Positions 10,856 through 22,325 of a stretch of DNA of 64,000 bases are shown piece by piece; positions within the stretch are counted from its first letter, which is position 1; the number at the start of each line of letters is the position of its first letter. Location: assembly GCA_021234155.1 (NCBI GenBank), contig JAJEKV010000017.1, forward strand, positions 1,169,467-1,233,466. Reading direction: 5' to 3'. The position numbers and the translations under genes were made by a program. A model generated the notes under the pieces. The model worked only from the letters and a program-made list of their open reading frames with translations, made no database searches and was not told where the DNA came from. The DNA comes from Isoetes taiwanensis (taxonomy: Eukaryota; Streptophyta; Lycopodiopsida; Isoetales; Isoetaceae).

Positions 10856-11960
10856 AAATAGAATAGAATAGAATAGAATAGAATAGAATAGAATAGAATA
10901 GAATAGAATAGAATAGAATAGAATAGAATAGAATAGAATAGAATAGAATAGAATAGAATAGAATAGAATAGAATAGAATAGAATAGAATAGAATGGTTTT
11001 TATCGTCCACGGAGATCAATGGCTTATGGGACCCAAAAGGAGCATAACAGACTTATTACTGTCCAGATTATCCCTCCCCCTTCCTCCTGAAGGATCTTTG
11101 AAGAAAAAACCTTGGCAGTAATAAGAATGCTATCAAACTGTACAAATATACATCATGAAATATATATACATGTTAGTTGAGTGTCCAAGGACATAGTTGA
11201 TCCTGCCTATCCATGACCTCCTGAAGGTATGATTCCAGCATCCGTACTGAAGTTGTGCTTAGCATAGTGTGTCCGGATTTGATCATGCACTGGACAACTC
11301 TAAAGGTTATGGTATTCATCCTTGACTACTTCCATTTGGTAGCATTGACAAAGCCTGTCCTGACATGGCTCCCCAATCCACACGCCCATCTCAATTTTGA
11401 AGATGGTGTGCACCTATGCGAATCGAGGCAATGAATCTGTGTCTTTTCATAGGCAAATGGGCATGCAGGTAGCATTGCGGGCCCCGTTCAAATGTGGGAT
11501 TTATGTGGCGCTAGTAATATGATGTCTTGGTCTATTCAAGGGTGCTGGCATCCCAGAGGTTATTGAGGGATGCAAACATTATAGTATTGCCTCAAGCTAT
11601 GGTGATCTGCCTCTGCCTGCACTTTTATGCACCTGTGCTTCTGCACATTCCATCTGGCCAACCATTGAACTCTCTTTTTTCTTCCAGCAGGCCTTGAAGC
11701 GTTGCAGCTCCATTGCTATTGTATAAGCCAACTAGGGAGACGAGCATCGTCCATATTGATCAAAACTCTGAAAATGACCTGAAGCAGCTCGGAATGGCCT
11801 TCTAAGCGGCCAAAATTGGTCTGGAAGAGCCGATTTGATCCTCTAAGGAACCCAGATAACTGAATTTGTGAGATGACTGGGCCTCAAAACGACACTCCAA
11901 ACAGCGTTGCCACGGCGAAATCCTGACCTGAGACAATCAGAACTAAGGCCCAAAGGACCG
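10856..11960 (-). mobile_element. LINE C-terminal fragment with long (ATTCT)n tail
   Basis: Second minus-strand LINE, heavily 5' truncated. Its coding part (about 11960-11210) aligns in order with 3.4-4.0 kb: LNRPRHHITSAT, HLNGARNATC, FKIEMGVWIGEP, then a zinc-binding-like CQDRLCQCYQMEVVKDEYH and SCPVHDQIRTHYAKH. The 3'UTR ends CTCCGTGGACGATAAAAACC and runs into about 27 copies of ATTCT (plus-strand 10857-10994). Several stops interrupt the frame. The left (5') limit is approximate. Confidence 0.7.
10857..10994. repeat. (GAATA)n microsatellite = LINE tail
   Basis: An essentially perfect pentanucleotide array of about 27 units. It directly abuts the 3' end of the LINE at 10995, so it is most simply the templated or slipped tail of that insertion. 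Confidence 0.9.
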
Positions 11961-12990
11961 ATTTGCTGATGTTGGGCCTCTGCGAGGCCATATTCAGAAG
12001 AATCGATAGCATGTTTGACCTGCTATTTTTAACAGTAAAATGGATAGTTAAGGAATCGGAACTATTAATATAAGAACTAAGGAAATTAGTATTATCCATA
12101 AAAGACTTTGTTAACGGAATTGTGGAAATGGGTATGGCTCCATGCAAAGGAGAATAGAATGGAATAGATGCCTGAGAATCACAGTGCAAGTTACGGTGCC
12201 AGGAAGGTAGATGTAAAACCTGACCACAACAATTAAATAGGTGTTAATAAAGAACTTTGGTAAGGAAAGGAATTTCAATGGGAAAAATACACTTTCATAG
12301 CTAATGACCTTAAATATCATATTTTGGTGTATCGCCTTTCTATTCTATTCTATTTGGGGAGGAAGAGGTTCAAGCAAGTCAATTTGATAGGCACCTTGAA
12401 ATGATGATAGCTGAGGATAATCAGTAATAAGGTTCAGAGGTAGTAATGTCAAGAATTAAAGAGACTACAAGAATTATGGACATTTTGAAAATTGTGTAGA
12501 GAGGCCATGTTATTTAGAAGGTCCGAGTGAAAGAACAAGGTATGATGTGCCAAATAAAAGTACGAGGCCAAAAGGAGATATTGGTGGGTATAATGGAGTT
12601 GTAAAATGGTATTGGATTGAAAAGCAAGAACCTTGTGGCACATAAAGAAGCAAGCTTGGGGATTTTATTAAGGATCCAAAACAACCACAAGTACCTCCAT
12701 CCTTACAATCTGATCGAGCAGAAGCTCCCTGTGAGGTGATACCATGCATGCCAACTTAACCAACACCATACCTCTAGTTAGTCCTAACACTGTGACCTTG
12801 TAAGCATAATCTCCAGACATACCATTCTGCTCCAAGATGCAATCTAGTACAGGTTACATTGTTACCCATGATTGCAGGTGTTACATAGTAAACTGGAAAA
12901 AGAATGTTGCAAGGATATTCTCCAGAAACAAGGTCTCCATTTGAAAATTCTCCCACCCATAAAGACGACCTAAAAATGCTTACCTTGACA
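11961..12990. other. Non-coding, unassigned
   Basis: Contains a short (TCTAT)n tract at about 12338-12352. A minus-strand frame (12956-12774) reads GEFSNGDLVSGEYPCNILFP then VYYVTPAIMGNNVTC; its composition is protein-like but I do not recognise it. It lies directly upstream of the PPR gene on the opposite strand. Confidence 0.35.
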
Positions 12991-13090
12991 CGATGGTCGG
13001 ATCAGACGGTGTACTAAGGCATAATATCCTGCTAAGGGATGTTTTTAGAAGCTTATCTAATTCAAGCATTCAATCTCCCCTGGCAATGGC

Positions 13091-15487
13091 ATGGTTAAGG
13101 AATATGGGTGGCGCAGTGCTCGGAATGCCGTGGAAACCGCCGGAATCTTTAAGGTTAGAAAAATTTCTCTCTCTGTTTATTGCAAATGGAAGGGCAATAT
13201 TGCTGCTGCTGATTGCCAAACCCACCTGGATGGAAAAAGAATCCAGCACCACCAGATTCAACAGTTAGTTTCTATGTCTAGACACCAAATTGACTGCATG
13301 CTGAAGGAGTGCACAAAACTGCAAGACCTTGAATATGTAAGGAGGGTGCAATGCCTGATGTTAGAGAATGGATTAGATTCAATGGCCAGCTTTTGTGACT
13401 GCCTCGTTCGCCTTTTTTCTTCATGTCAAAGTTTGATCGAAGCAGATCAAACATTTGAGAAGGTTAGAAATCCCAGTGTTTATACTTGGAGTGCAATTAT
13501 TGATGCCAATGCAGGGCTTGGAGATAGTGAATTGGCTCTGCAGCTATATGAGAAAATGTCCCTATCAGGCATAATGGTGGATACATATATCTATGCTGCC
13601 GCTTTAAAAGCTTGTTCTGTCAAATCAGCCCTGTTTCAGGGAAAGTTTCTACATGAACAAGTTATTGAGAATAATCTCCAGTTTGATATTGTCTTGGGAA
13701 GTAGCCTCGTCAATATGTACGCAAAATGTGGGAACTTAACAGAAGCATGCAAATCATTAGAGAAATTACCGAATTCCAATGTTGTGGCTTGGGGTGCAAT
13801 GATATCTGGATATGTCCAGCATGGGGAGGGCCTCCTTGCCCTAGAATGCTTTTACAGGATGCCCAAAGAGAGAGTAAAGCCTAATAAGGTAATTTTCACC
13901 TCCATTTTGAAGGGGTGTGGTAGTATGATGGCTATAGAGCATGTCAGGTACATTCATCAGCTGATTATTGAAACTGGTCTAGGATCTGATGTTGTTGTTG
14001 GGAGTACGATTGTTGATGTGTATGCAAAATGTTGGAGCTTAGAAGAGGCACGCAAAGCATTTGACAAATTGCCAGCACCAAATGTTGTTTGTTGGAATGC
14101 GATGATTGCTGGATATGCCCACAATGGTAATGGCCTTCTTGCCATCCGATGCTTTCTCAATCTAGAGCTTGAGGGTGTAAAATCAGATGCGATCACATTT
14201 TCAAGCATATTGAAAGTGTGTGGAACTATTGGAGCCATAAACTATGGCAGGTTTATTCATGACCAACTTAATAAATATGGTATCCAATCTAATGCTTTCA
14301 TTGGAAGTACACTCATTGATATGTATGCCAAATGTGGCAGTTTAAAGGAGGGATGTCAAGTCTTCGAAAGATTCTCAAACAGGAATATAGTCTTGTGGAG
14401 TACAATGCTCACTGCTTTTGTGCATCATGGTGAAAAACTTTCTGCTCTAGAACATTTTGACAGCATGCAGCAGGAGGGCATAAGACCAGACAGAGTTGCA
14501 TTTCTAAGTATGCTAAAAATCTGTGGTACTATAGAGCACGGAAGGCATATGCATGAAAGGATTATTGAACTTGGCATTGAGGAGGATGTTGTTATGGCCA
14601 ACACACTTATTGATATGTATGCTAAGTGCGAGAGTATGTTAGAGGCACATAAAGTATTCCAGGAGAATTCACATAAAGATGCAGTTTCATGGAGTTCAAT
14701 GATTGCTGGATATGCTCAGGTTGAGGAAGGCTTTACTGCAATAGAATGGTACAACAAAATGCAGCATGAAGGAGTCAAGGCAGACATAGTTACATATTCA
14801 AGCACACTGAAAGCATGTGCTAGTGTTGGTGCCATAGAACAGGGGAGACACATTCATAACCAGATCATGAAAAGTGATTGCCAATTAGACATATTTGTGG
14901 GAAATATCCTTATCGACATGTATAGCAGGTGTGGCAGCATGGAAGAGGCTCTTAAAATTTTTAAGCAATTGCCAAACCAAGATATAATATCATGGGGTGC
15001 AATGGTTGTTGGGTATGCCCTCCATGGTGATTCCAGGCAGGCTATGCTGTACTTTGACAAAATGCAGCAATATGGCTTCAAACCAGATAATGTGGCTTTC
15101 ACCGGCATCCTTAGCGCATGCAATCATGCTGGTTTGGTGGAGGAAGGAATTAGGTACTTTAGAGCTATGGTGGAACACCACAGCCTAATACCAAACATCA
15201 TTCACTTTAACTGCATTGGTGACCTCCTGAGCCGTGCAGGATGCTTCAAAGAAGCAGAGTATATACTTAAGTTTACCAGTGTTAATAGCTGGACTTCGCT
15301 ACTTAGTGCTTGTCGAGTTTATGGCAATATAGAGCTAGGGAGACAATACTTCCAAAAAATTGTTCGGCTAGATTCACATTGTACTGCAGGGTATGTTCTG
15401 ATGTCAAACATGTATGCTAATGCTAACATAAAAAGGATACTGATGAACAAGAAAAGCTGGGATTGTGTGCATGAACGATTGGAGTGA
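13091..15487 (+). CDS. PLS-class PPR protein with truncated E domain
   Basis: Intronless 798-residue frame. From residue about 55 it is a continuous run of P, L and S pentatricopeptide motifs: repeats of GSTLIDMYAKCGSLKEG type followed by WSAMIAGYAQ-type and M..EGVKPDxVTFxSILKAC-type helices, ending with AFTGILSACNHAGLVEEG, a post-PPR FNCIGDLLSRAGCFKEAEYI and the E1-like WTSLLSACRVYGNIELGRQY. PPR-PLS proteins bind organellar transcripts sequence-specifically, usually for C-to-U editing. The N-terminus (Arg/Ser/Lys rich, few acids) could be an organellar transit peptide. The frame stops soon after E1. A degenerate E2-like stretch (NDIVKTCGVVVYLSDEQ) follows the stop in frame, and no DYW deaminase is present, so it would need a DYW partner. 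The ATG at 13091 is the first in frame; an overlapping frame from 12993 has no PPR content. Confidence 0.85.
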   Translation: MVKEYGWRSARNAVETAGIFKVRKISLSVYCKWKGNIAAADCQTHLDGKRIQHHQIQQLVSMSRHQIDCMLKECTKLQDLEYVRRVQCLMLENGLDSMASFCDCLVRLFSSCQSLIEADQTFEKVRNPSVYTWSAIIDANAGLGDSELALQLYEKMSLSGIMVDTYIYAAALKACSVKSALFQGKFLHEQVIENNLQFDIVLGSSLVNMYAKCGNLTEACKSLEKLPNSNVVAWGAMISGYVQHGEGLLALECFYRMPKERVKPNKVIFTSILKGCGSMMAIEHVRYIHQLIIETGLGSDVVVGSTIVDVYAKCWSLEEARKAFDKLPAPNVVCWNAMIAGYAHNGNGLLAIRCFLNLELEGVKSDAITFSSILKVCGTIGAINYGRFIHDQLNKYGIQSNAFIGSTLIDMYAKCGSLKEGCQVFERFSNRNIVLWSTMLTAFVHHGEKLSALEHFDSMQQEGIRPDRVAFLSMLKICGTIEHGRHMHERIIELGIEEDVVMANTLIDMYAKCESMLEAHKVFQENSHKDAVSWSSMIAGYAQVEEGFTAIEWYNKMQHEGVKADIVTYSSTLKACASVGAIEQGRHIHNQIMKSDCQLDIFVGNILIDMYSRCGSMEEALKIFKQLPNQDIISWGAMVVGYALHGDSRQAMLYFDKMQQYGFKPDNVAFTGILSACNHAGLVEEGIRYFRAMVEHHSLIPNIIHFNCIGDLLSRAGCFKEAEYILKFTSVNSWTSLLSACRVYGNIELGRQYFQKIVRLDSHCTAGYVLMSNMYANANIKRILMNKKSWDCVHERLE

Positions 15488-16130
15488 AATGACATCGTTA
15501 AAACGTGTGGTGTTGTAGTATATTTATCTGATGAACAAATTCTTCGGGATTCGTTGCATGTTCCAGCTCTTTACATGGTCTGAATTTTGGTGTATGAGGG
15601 TAATGCAATTAGATTAGCATTCCCTAAAATTGGCGCAATGATGTGGCTGCTGCAAAATGCACCAATGCCAGTTATGATTCTTTAAGAATTGGCATGCGCT
15701 TTAAATTGTAAATTAGCATATAACAGTTGTAGAAATAGGAGCCAATTTTTGGGGAAGGATAATGTATAGGAAATATTTCAAGCGGCATGTATTATTATTC
15801 GAATGAGTCCAATGGTTTATAAAAGGAAAAGTCAATTACTTTGACCAGTTTGAAATAGCTGACATGGCAGACGAGGTGTGTGAATGCTTCCGTGCTTTCC
15901 AATCTAGTTGGGAGGTGAGTTCTACCAACCTATCCAATAAGCTCTTAGCTCTCTAGATCTTGGATCTGGTTGGGAGGTGAGCTCTGCCAACCTAGATTGT
16001 TATTCTTATTCGTCGAGTCTAATCTCTTGATTGTGGACTGATAGTTCTAGGTAACCCTATCTTCCTAATCCATTAAACCCATGTTTCTTATTATTATCCG
16101 ACAAGTTATTTTATTTTTTATTTTTTTCGT
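15488..16130. other. PPR 3' flank, non-coding
   Basis: The first 100 bp hold the in-frame E2-like remnant of the PPR gene. Further on, two imperfect copies of a GTTGGGAGGTGAGYTCTRCC phrase lie about 65 bp apart (about 15907 and 15969), a small direct repeat of unknown origin. Confidence 0.4.
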
Positions 16131-16137
16131 TTTTCAT

Positions 16138-16260
16138 CTAAGTTTGTTCTAGTGGTAAGACACTAGTCCTAGAACAATAATGTCTCGAATTCGAGGCCAC
16201 CCAGAGTTGCATTCAATTTAAGGTGGTTGTGGGGGATGGGCGGGGGGACCTAACAAGGCA
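16138..16260 (+). repeat. Possible tRNA-derived SINE head
   Basis: GTTCTAGTGGTAAGACACTA resembles a pol III A box and TCTCGAATTCGAGGC, about 35 bp further on, a degenerate B box (GTTCGANNC). The flanking sequence gives no clear tail or target duplication, so this is tentative. Confidence 0.3.
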
Positions 16261-19200
16261 ATGTTGGTACGGCGTGTGTCATATGTCCAATCGGATGCTG
16301 CCAATATGGCATGGCGTAAAAATTCCGTCTCCTCTCTCCTCCTTTATTCTTCTACTTAGACAGGCAAATCAAGCAAATTTTACCTGCTATTCTTTCACTT
16401 AACCAGGCAAATCAAGCAAATTTTACTTGTTGAGGACACCTCCAGCAACGTAAAATTGAATTGAATCGTCCGCGGAGACACGCATGCAGGGTTGGAGATA
16501 CACATTTGCAAGCAGAGTATATTGGCTTCACGGCTTTCCACAATCCATGCAGACTCGGTGGTTTCCTTTCATTGATGGCCAAAAACCTGCAAGCCAATCC
16601 TTGCCCCGTTTCCCCACCGGGAATTTTTCAACACATGGCTACCTTTGAAGCAAGCTAGCAATTGTATATGTCATGATATCCTATACATTATAATGTTATA
16701 GGGTGTGTTGTGGATCACGACCTAGATCTGAGGGTCTAGATTATTTTGCTTAGATAGGACGAATGGGTGTTTTTGTGACATTTTCATTAGGGTACGCCCA
16801 GCATGGCCCTTTCAGTAGAAACACATGGTGGCAACATAGCATCTACTTCCAGATACAATATAGCTGGAAGCACAAACCTAGAAATTCGTGTTATAGTTTT
16901 GCGGTTGCTCCAGTTCACAGCTATGATTCGGATTTGGTCTCCAGGTTGGGTTTTGTGTAGAGGGTTTTTGTGCAGAGGGTTGTTGTGCAGTTTAGTCTGT
17001 TGGTCGTAGTCTGGCTATGGCTTGCAAACCCTAGAATAGCTTTGAGAGTGTCTTCGTTCTTCTTCACTCATTTCATTTTTCTAGTGCCAAAGGTCATCAA
17101 GTTGCTTTCCTGGTGCCCTGGACATATGGCTTTCTGTGGCAGCAGGGTTTTGACCCAAAGCTATTTAATTACTAGCCAATTCGATGCATGCCTGTCCCAT
17201 AGACCTTTGATCCTTGTGGACGTTAAAACTAAAATAAAATCAATTTACGTCACTTCTAAACATTATAACTTCATACATACACAAGCTCATTGTAGCTAAG
17301 TATTTACTGATGGGATTAAATAAATAATTGTCTAGGAAATATAAGCTAGAGCAATTTTTATCTACTGTAAACTTCAAATACTTAGCTTGTTTTTTCATGA
17401 AAACTATTAACTTATGGTGGACGTGTACGTAATTAGGTTATGAGCTTTAGGCATGATGTCGGGCACGGGGATATTCATGATCATTCTTTATGGTTTGGCA
17501 AGCGTATTATCTCAAGCATGCATATTATGACATGGATAATTATGAATGTTATTCTATTTCATGTGTTGCATCAACATTTGTCAACCAAAACTTTTTCCTT
17601 CAACCAAAATTTTGAAAAAAAAAACATTTGCCAACGTAATAGGAGTGTGATATGTTTGGTTCATGATGCATTGGTATTTGTTATATGTTGTCCATCTATC
17701 TTTTACCTGTTTTTCTTATGTTGTGTGTTTCTTGTTAGTGTTACAACTGCATTAACACCAATGTACCCCGTCAATTCTTTATCGCTTGTTTTTCTCATGG
17801 AAACTATACCTTGTGAAGACTTGCACATATTCAAGGTTATAGGCTTTAGGCATGATGTCTGACATGGAGGTTACTTTCATACATTAGTCTGTTTTTCTTC
17901 TACAGTGCTCATATTGCTCGAACTAACATTTTTTCATATGCTTAGCAGTAGTGATGTTGGACTCGTTTTCTTTACACTTTTTTCCCTTAGTGCCGCACTG
18001 TTATATTGCTCCTTGGCTCCACTGTTTCTACTTTATTCTTTATCTTTTTATCCCGGTTCATAAGGTATTAGCAGTTATCTCCTGTATATCTTACAATCCC
18101 CCGTTTCTTCGGTCTTTGTTTTAGTTTGAGATGGTCCCTCTTCTACTCGGATGTATTGTGCATAGGACCTTTCCAACGAATGCAATGGATCTATTCAGCA
18201 TGAATAGAACCATCATTCTTGAGAAAGAGAAGCCTTCTTTAGTTCAGACCTCATTTGGCTTTTTTTGTCCCTCTCTCAGTTCTTATTGGCGTTCTCTTTG
18301 AGCTGAACCTTTGTTTTTCTGCGTCAGTTTCCCTCCCGCTCCATTTTCCCTTGAGGTCGTTGAATGGTTGATTGTTTGGTTGGTGTTGCTTGCATAGGGA
18401 GGATCTATATGCACCTGGTTGCTTAACCCTCTTTATTCTAATGTTTGTTATCATTATGAGTTGGACCATGGATTGCGAACTTGGTTCATCAGCTCTCATA
18501 TTCTTTTTCGTCGTAGCATTGTGACTTTCGAGTAGCACCTTTGGGATTCTCTCTTTTCCCGTGGGGTTTTCTCTCGAGTTTTTGTCATTGACCCTTTTCT
18601 ATTCTCTCTCTCCCGACGTATCACTTGTCACTTCTGGGTAAGCACCAAGGGGTTTTTCTATTGGACGCGTCTAATTTTCTTCTTAGTATAGCTTTGTGGC
18701 TTCCAAAATCTTCCTAACTTTCAAAGTCTTACTCTTCCCGGCATAGCTTTGTGGCTTCCAATTCTCCTCGTTGGGCGTGTTTTTTTATTCATGTTCTCAT
18801 TCCCTTGATCTTCTTTCTCAACTTTGTGTTTTCCATCGAAATCTTATTTGATCATTCATATATCTTCCATTCGGAATTTTCTTCAAGTTGGCACTTCGTA
18901 AATAATCGGTTTCTTCTAACTCTATACTTTGACGATTAGCATGGTTGATTTTTCTATGCTTTGCAGTTTGGAGCGATAGTCGACGTGATGTTGCGGGGGT
19001 CGTTGGGTTCTTTCAAATTGACACTCTTCAAGAACTATCATGGGCATGGGCATGGGCAAATCTTTAGTTACTTATCTGTCAATAACTGCTCTTCAAGTCA
19101 GTTATTTATCATTAGGATTGTCCTAAAAAACACATTCAATTTTGTTTTTACTCATTTGAAATTCATCGTTGTGTTTTCCTATGAGCCATTGTATTTATTG

Positions 19201-19310
19201 ATCTAGGCTCATAAATAATACAACACTTCACTTCATTTGGAATGGGATCTTTCATTCAGAATGATCGTTTATAATGGGCTGAAGTCTTTTCCAAAATCCA
19301 GCAGGTTCAC
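16261..19310. other. Non-coding; short direct repeat at 17.44/17.84 kb
   Basis: No protein family or RNA gene recognised. GCTTTAGGCATGATGTC occurs at about 17445 and 17844, about 400 bp apart, with similar flanks on both sides. GGGCATGGGCATGGGCA at 19042-19059 is a small tandem repeat. Confidence 0.4.
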
Positions 19311-19319
19311 GTGTCATCA

Positions 19320-20440
19320 ACCAAGAGGTAATAGTGTTATGATGTGCTTTTGGATCAGTCAGGTCATATTAACTTGATTGGTGATTTCCAAGTGCTAGAA
19401 AAAGTGGGAGACTCTGACATGCAGCATTTTAATACAGTTTAACATAAGTGCAAAAGATTCATAAGACAAAGAAAAAAATGGTGTGTGTGAAAACTAATTA
19501 TGACCTTACAGATGTTTACAGGAAAGAGCTTACTTCTGTCATTTATAATGCAAATTGGCCTCAAGATTTCGTTGCCTATAACATTGTCTTCCATTGTTCT
19601 TCAGTGGAAAGATGAGCTTTTGGTATTTCCACAGGGCATAAATTTGGTCCATGCAAAAAAAAAATGGTTTGATGACGAGTGCATGCTTGCCAAAAAGCAC
19701 TACAAGATTGTAACCAATAAGAAGATGCTATCAAATCTTACAAGCGAATAATAAAGCAAAAGAAATGCTTATAGCCCAAAATCGCAAAACGAAGAGATGT
19801 TTAAATAGGTCAGATCTAGATCCTCCAAGAAATATTGGCAACAAAATAAGATAGCTCCGTAACAAATGGTAGATGTCCTATCGAGTGACTTGTTAGAGTA
19901 TGTTGAATGTTCTAGGCTGTCCACATATGCCATTACTTGCAGATAATATTCAACCCATTTTTTATGTTTCGGATGTCATAGAGGCCTTTCAATCAATGCT
20001 TAATGTTATGGCAAATCATCCACATGAGCTGGGAGCATAATTTTTTAAATAAGGAAGTGCACTGATTCATGAAAAACTGGATGAATTATACAATAAGATG
20101 CTGATCAAAGGTAGATTTCTAGACTCTTGATGCATGAATAGAGTTGTTTTGATTTATAAATCGAGAGATAAAAACAATATTAGAAACTACCACATAATTT
20201 TGGTGAGCAGGTTTATGGTTAAACTCTTTGCTTCTATGCTTGAGCATAAATTGAGTGCTTGGTTGAAAACAAACACAGTAAGAGCACAATGTCAAGTGGG
20301 CTTTAGGCCCAAGCGTGCAACCACGAATCAACTGATGACCTTCGGGACTATTATAAAAGAAGAAAAAGATCCCAAACATGAGAGTTTTCTTGCCCTTATT
20401 CATCTAACTAAAGCATTTGACTGCTTTCATTAGAGGAAAA
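19320..20440 (+). mobile_element. LINE relic (endonuclease to RT)
   Basis: Plus-strand LINE remnants in the expected order. HINLIGDFQVLE (about 19370, GDFN-like endonuclease box); KKKWFDDECMLAKKHYK (about 19660, the linker equivalent to NKWFDANCLKAKK in the LINE at 60.4 kb); and RT blocks 20134-20433, including IYKSRDKNNIRNYHIILVSR, KLFASMLEHKLSAW, CQVGFRPKRATTNQLM and FLALIHLTKAFDCFH. The phrase KLFASMLEHK is identical in the 59-62 kb LINE, so both belong to one family. Stops and frame changes are frequent, and the element is cut after the first catalytic Asp block. Confidence 0.75.
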
Positions 20441-20546
20441 ATGAGATCACATTTTGTCCTATTAAGGGATGCTTAAAATGCCATGTCAGCTTTTTAAACT
20501 GTCCAATAAGAGAAGAGCTCCAGTATATCTCATTCCAGTATTATGT

Positions 20547-20580
20547 GAAGGGACTCGCGAGAGACACAAAACCGGCCGAT
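20547..20580. repeat. Direct repeat copy A (GGGACTCGCGAG)
   Basis: GAAGGGACTCGCGAGAGACA followed by CAAAACCGGCCGAT. A near copy lies at 21548-21581, 1.0 kb to the right. Confidence 0.8.
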
Positions 20581-21108
20581 AGGCTTGTCATTCATCACAG
20601 CAGCAGTATACAATGTGTGGAAAATTAGGGAGAGAGAGAGGGGATAGCCAACCATAGGAACAATATCGGACTACCCCCTAAAAAGAAAATGTGCCAAGGC
20701 AAAATAAAAGGGTAATGGCGACAACTTCTCATCGGGATAACAAACCCCGCCCTTTTGGGTTTTCGAGGAAAACCCTAATGAGAAATGGTCGCCAACAACC
20801 TTGAATGTGTTGCCTGGAGAACGGAGAGAAACGAGTTGATGGCGAACGCAAAATAGAGCAGGACCCCAGCAAACGGCGAAAGCGACCCCCGAATGTGTCC
20901 ATGGAGAACCGAAGGAGAGGGGTGATGGCGAACAGAAATAGAACAGGACCCCAGCAGACGGCGAAAAACGGCGGAATCCTGCAAGCAATACCAACAAAAC
21001 TCCCAAAAAGAACACCCGTAAATGGTCAGAGAAAACAAATAGCACAAGCTGCACCAAGAAAGTCCGAAAATGAAAACAGAGGAAAAAAGAACATAACATA
21101 AAAAGATA

Positions 21109-21252
21109 GCATCACCCAGTGGGTGGAGAACCATTATATAAAAATATGCATCACCCTCGAGGTGGAAATAAACAGCATAAAGCATCACCCAGCGGGTGGA
21201 GAACCATTATGTAAAAATATGCATCACTCTCGAGGTGGAAATAAAATGAGAT
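21109..21252. repeat. 72-bp tandem duplication with paired hairpins
   Basis: Two units with a 72-bp period. Each unit contains two perfect or near-perfect palindromes: CACCCAGYGGGTG and CACCCTCGAGGTG (CACTCTCGAGGTG in unit 2), spaced about 39 bp apart. A third partial unit may begin at 21252 (ATCACCCGGCG). Confidence 0.75.
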
Positions 21253-21430
21253 CACCCGGCGTAGAGAACAACAACCTGCAGTGGGAGGGCGATGGAACGT
21301 AAACATAAGAATAGCAACACTCACGGATGGGAGAACAACAAAGAGGCATGAACAACAAAAATAATTTAATGAAAAAAGACTCATGCGCCAATCACGCCAA
21401 AGGCGGGAAGGGAGGGAAGCCACGAGAGGA

Positions 21431-21544
21431 GAAGAAGAGCTGCTGTGAGAAGACGCCGATAACCGAGCCAAAACGGAAAAGGCCTAATATAGGCGCTCGT
21501 CCCTTCCCAGAATGGCGATCCGATGGCTCTGGATCGATGGGATT
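21431..21544 (-). promoter_or_regulatory. 114-bp repeat with TATA-like box, copy 1
   Basis: About 96% identical to 32745-32857 by eye. On the minus strand a GCGCCTATATTAGGCC segment forms a good TATA box and is followed about 30 bp later by pyrimidine-rich sequence, as expected of a transcription start and leader. This suggests a promoter shared by two copies of an unknown element. Confidence 0.4.
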
Positions 21545-21547
21545 CTC

Positions 21548-21581
21548 GGAAGGGACTCGCGAGACACACAAACCGGCCGAC
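21548..21581. repeat. Direct repeat copy B (GGGACTCGCGAG)
   Basis: GGAAGGGACTCGCGAGACAC followed by ACAAACCGGCCGAC; partner of 20547-20580. It abuts the 114-bp promoter-like repeat on its right. Confidence 0.8.
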
Positions 21582-21884
21582 TACCAAAGGACTTCCTTAA
21601 CTATAAGCCTAGGGCATCGCGAAACCTCCAAAATTAAGCCGATAGCAAGAAGACACTCCCCCCACCACCCCCCAAGCAATGGATAGAATAAAGGATGCAG
21701 AGAAAGGAGAGGAACGAAAAAAAGGGGGCCGAATGGAGTATCGAGGAGATGATAGGAACCGGGAGAAATTAGGTGCTTGGCGACGAATATTCGGCATGCG
21801 GCGAAGGCAAGCGCCGGGGGAAAAGTAAACCCGGGATCCGAAGAGTCCGGGTTCAAGCGAGAAGGAAGCTACACGCTGATTTAA

Positions 21885-22000
21885 GAACCAGCCAGCGAGC
21901 GAGCCGTGGGGAAGAAAACGAAGCTGAAGAAGAAGAGCCGAAAGCGCCTGCTACGGACGACATCAGCTCAATAACCTGAAAAAGGAAAGGACATTAGCCG
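21885..22000. repeat. About 110-bp dispersed repeat, copy 1
   Basis: GAGCGAGCCGTGGGGAAGAA, then AAGAGCCGAAAGCGCCTGCT and GACATCAGCTCAATAACCTG followed by AAAAAGGAAAGGACATTAG. The same order occurs at 22855-22970, 970 bp away, and the right half alone recurs at about 22035-22100. Confidence 0.75.
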
Positions 22001-22199
22001 CCACGATGACGAATCTAAGGAAGCGCCCCGGCTAGATGGCATCAGCGCAATGACCTGAAAAAAGGAAGGACATTAGAGAACAAAAACAATGAAAAGAAAG
22101 GGACGCCGCCGATGATGACCGAAGGAAAGCGCCACGCATGCCAACGAGAACGGCAACAAGGCGATGACAAAACAAACCACGTTAATACGTACAATGCAC

Positions 22200-22325
22200 A
22201 TATGATATGAATGCAAATCACGGACTTATGTCCGTGGATATTTGTCTTATTTGAATACAGATTACGGACCGAAGTTTGTGAATGAGGCTACGGATTAAAG
22301 TCCGTGAATGTGGCTATGATTCCTT
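22200..22325. repeat. Short tandem repeat with CACGGAC...GTCCGTG hairpin
   Basis: Three imperfect copies of an ATTACGGAC...GTCCGTGAATGTGGC unit. The first forms a perfect CACGGAC-TTAT-GTCCGTG hairpin. Confidence 0.55.

Noticed and set aside
12993-13268. Alternative PPR start in an overlapping frame
   Set aside because: It is out of frame with the PPR tract and has no PPR content; joining would need an unsupported splice or frameshift.
20547-21581. The two GGGACTCGCGAG copies as LTR ends of one 1-kb element
   Set aside because: Similarity covers only about 34 bp, and no TG...CA ends, PBS or polypurine tract were found at these sites.
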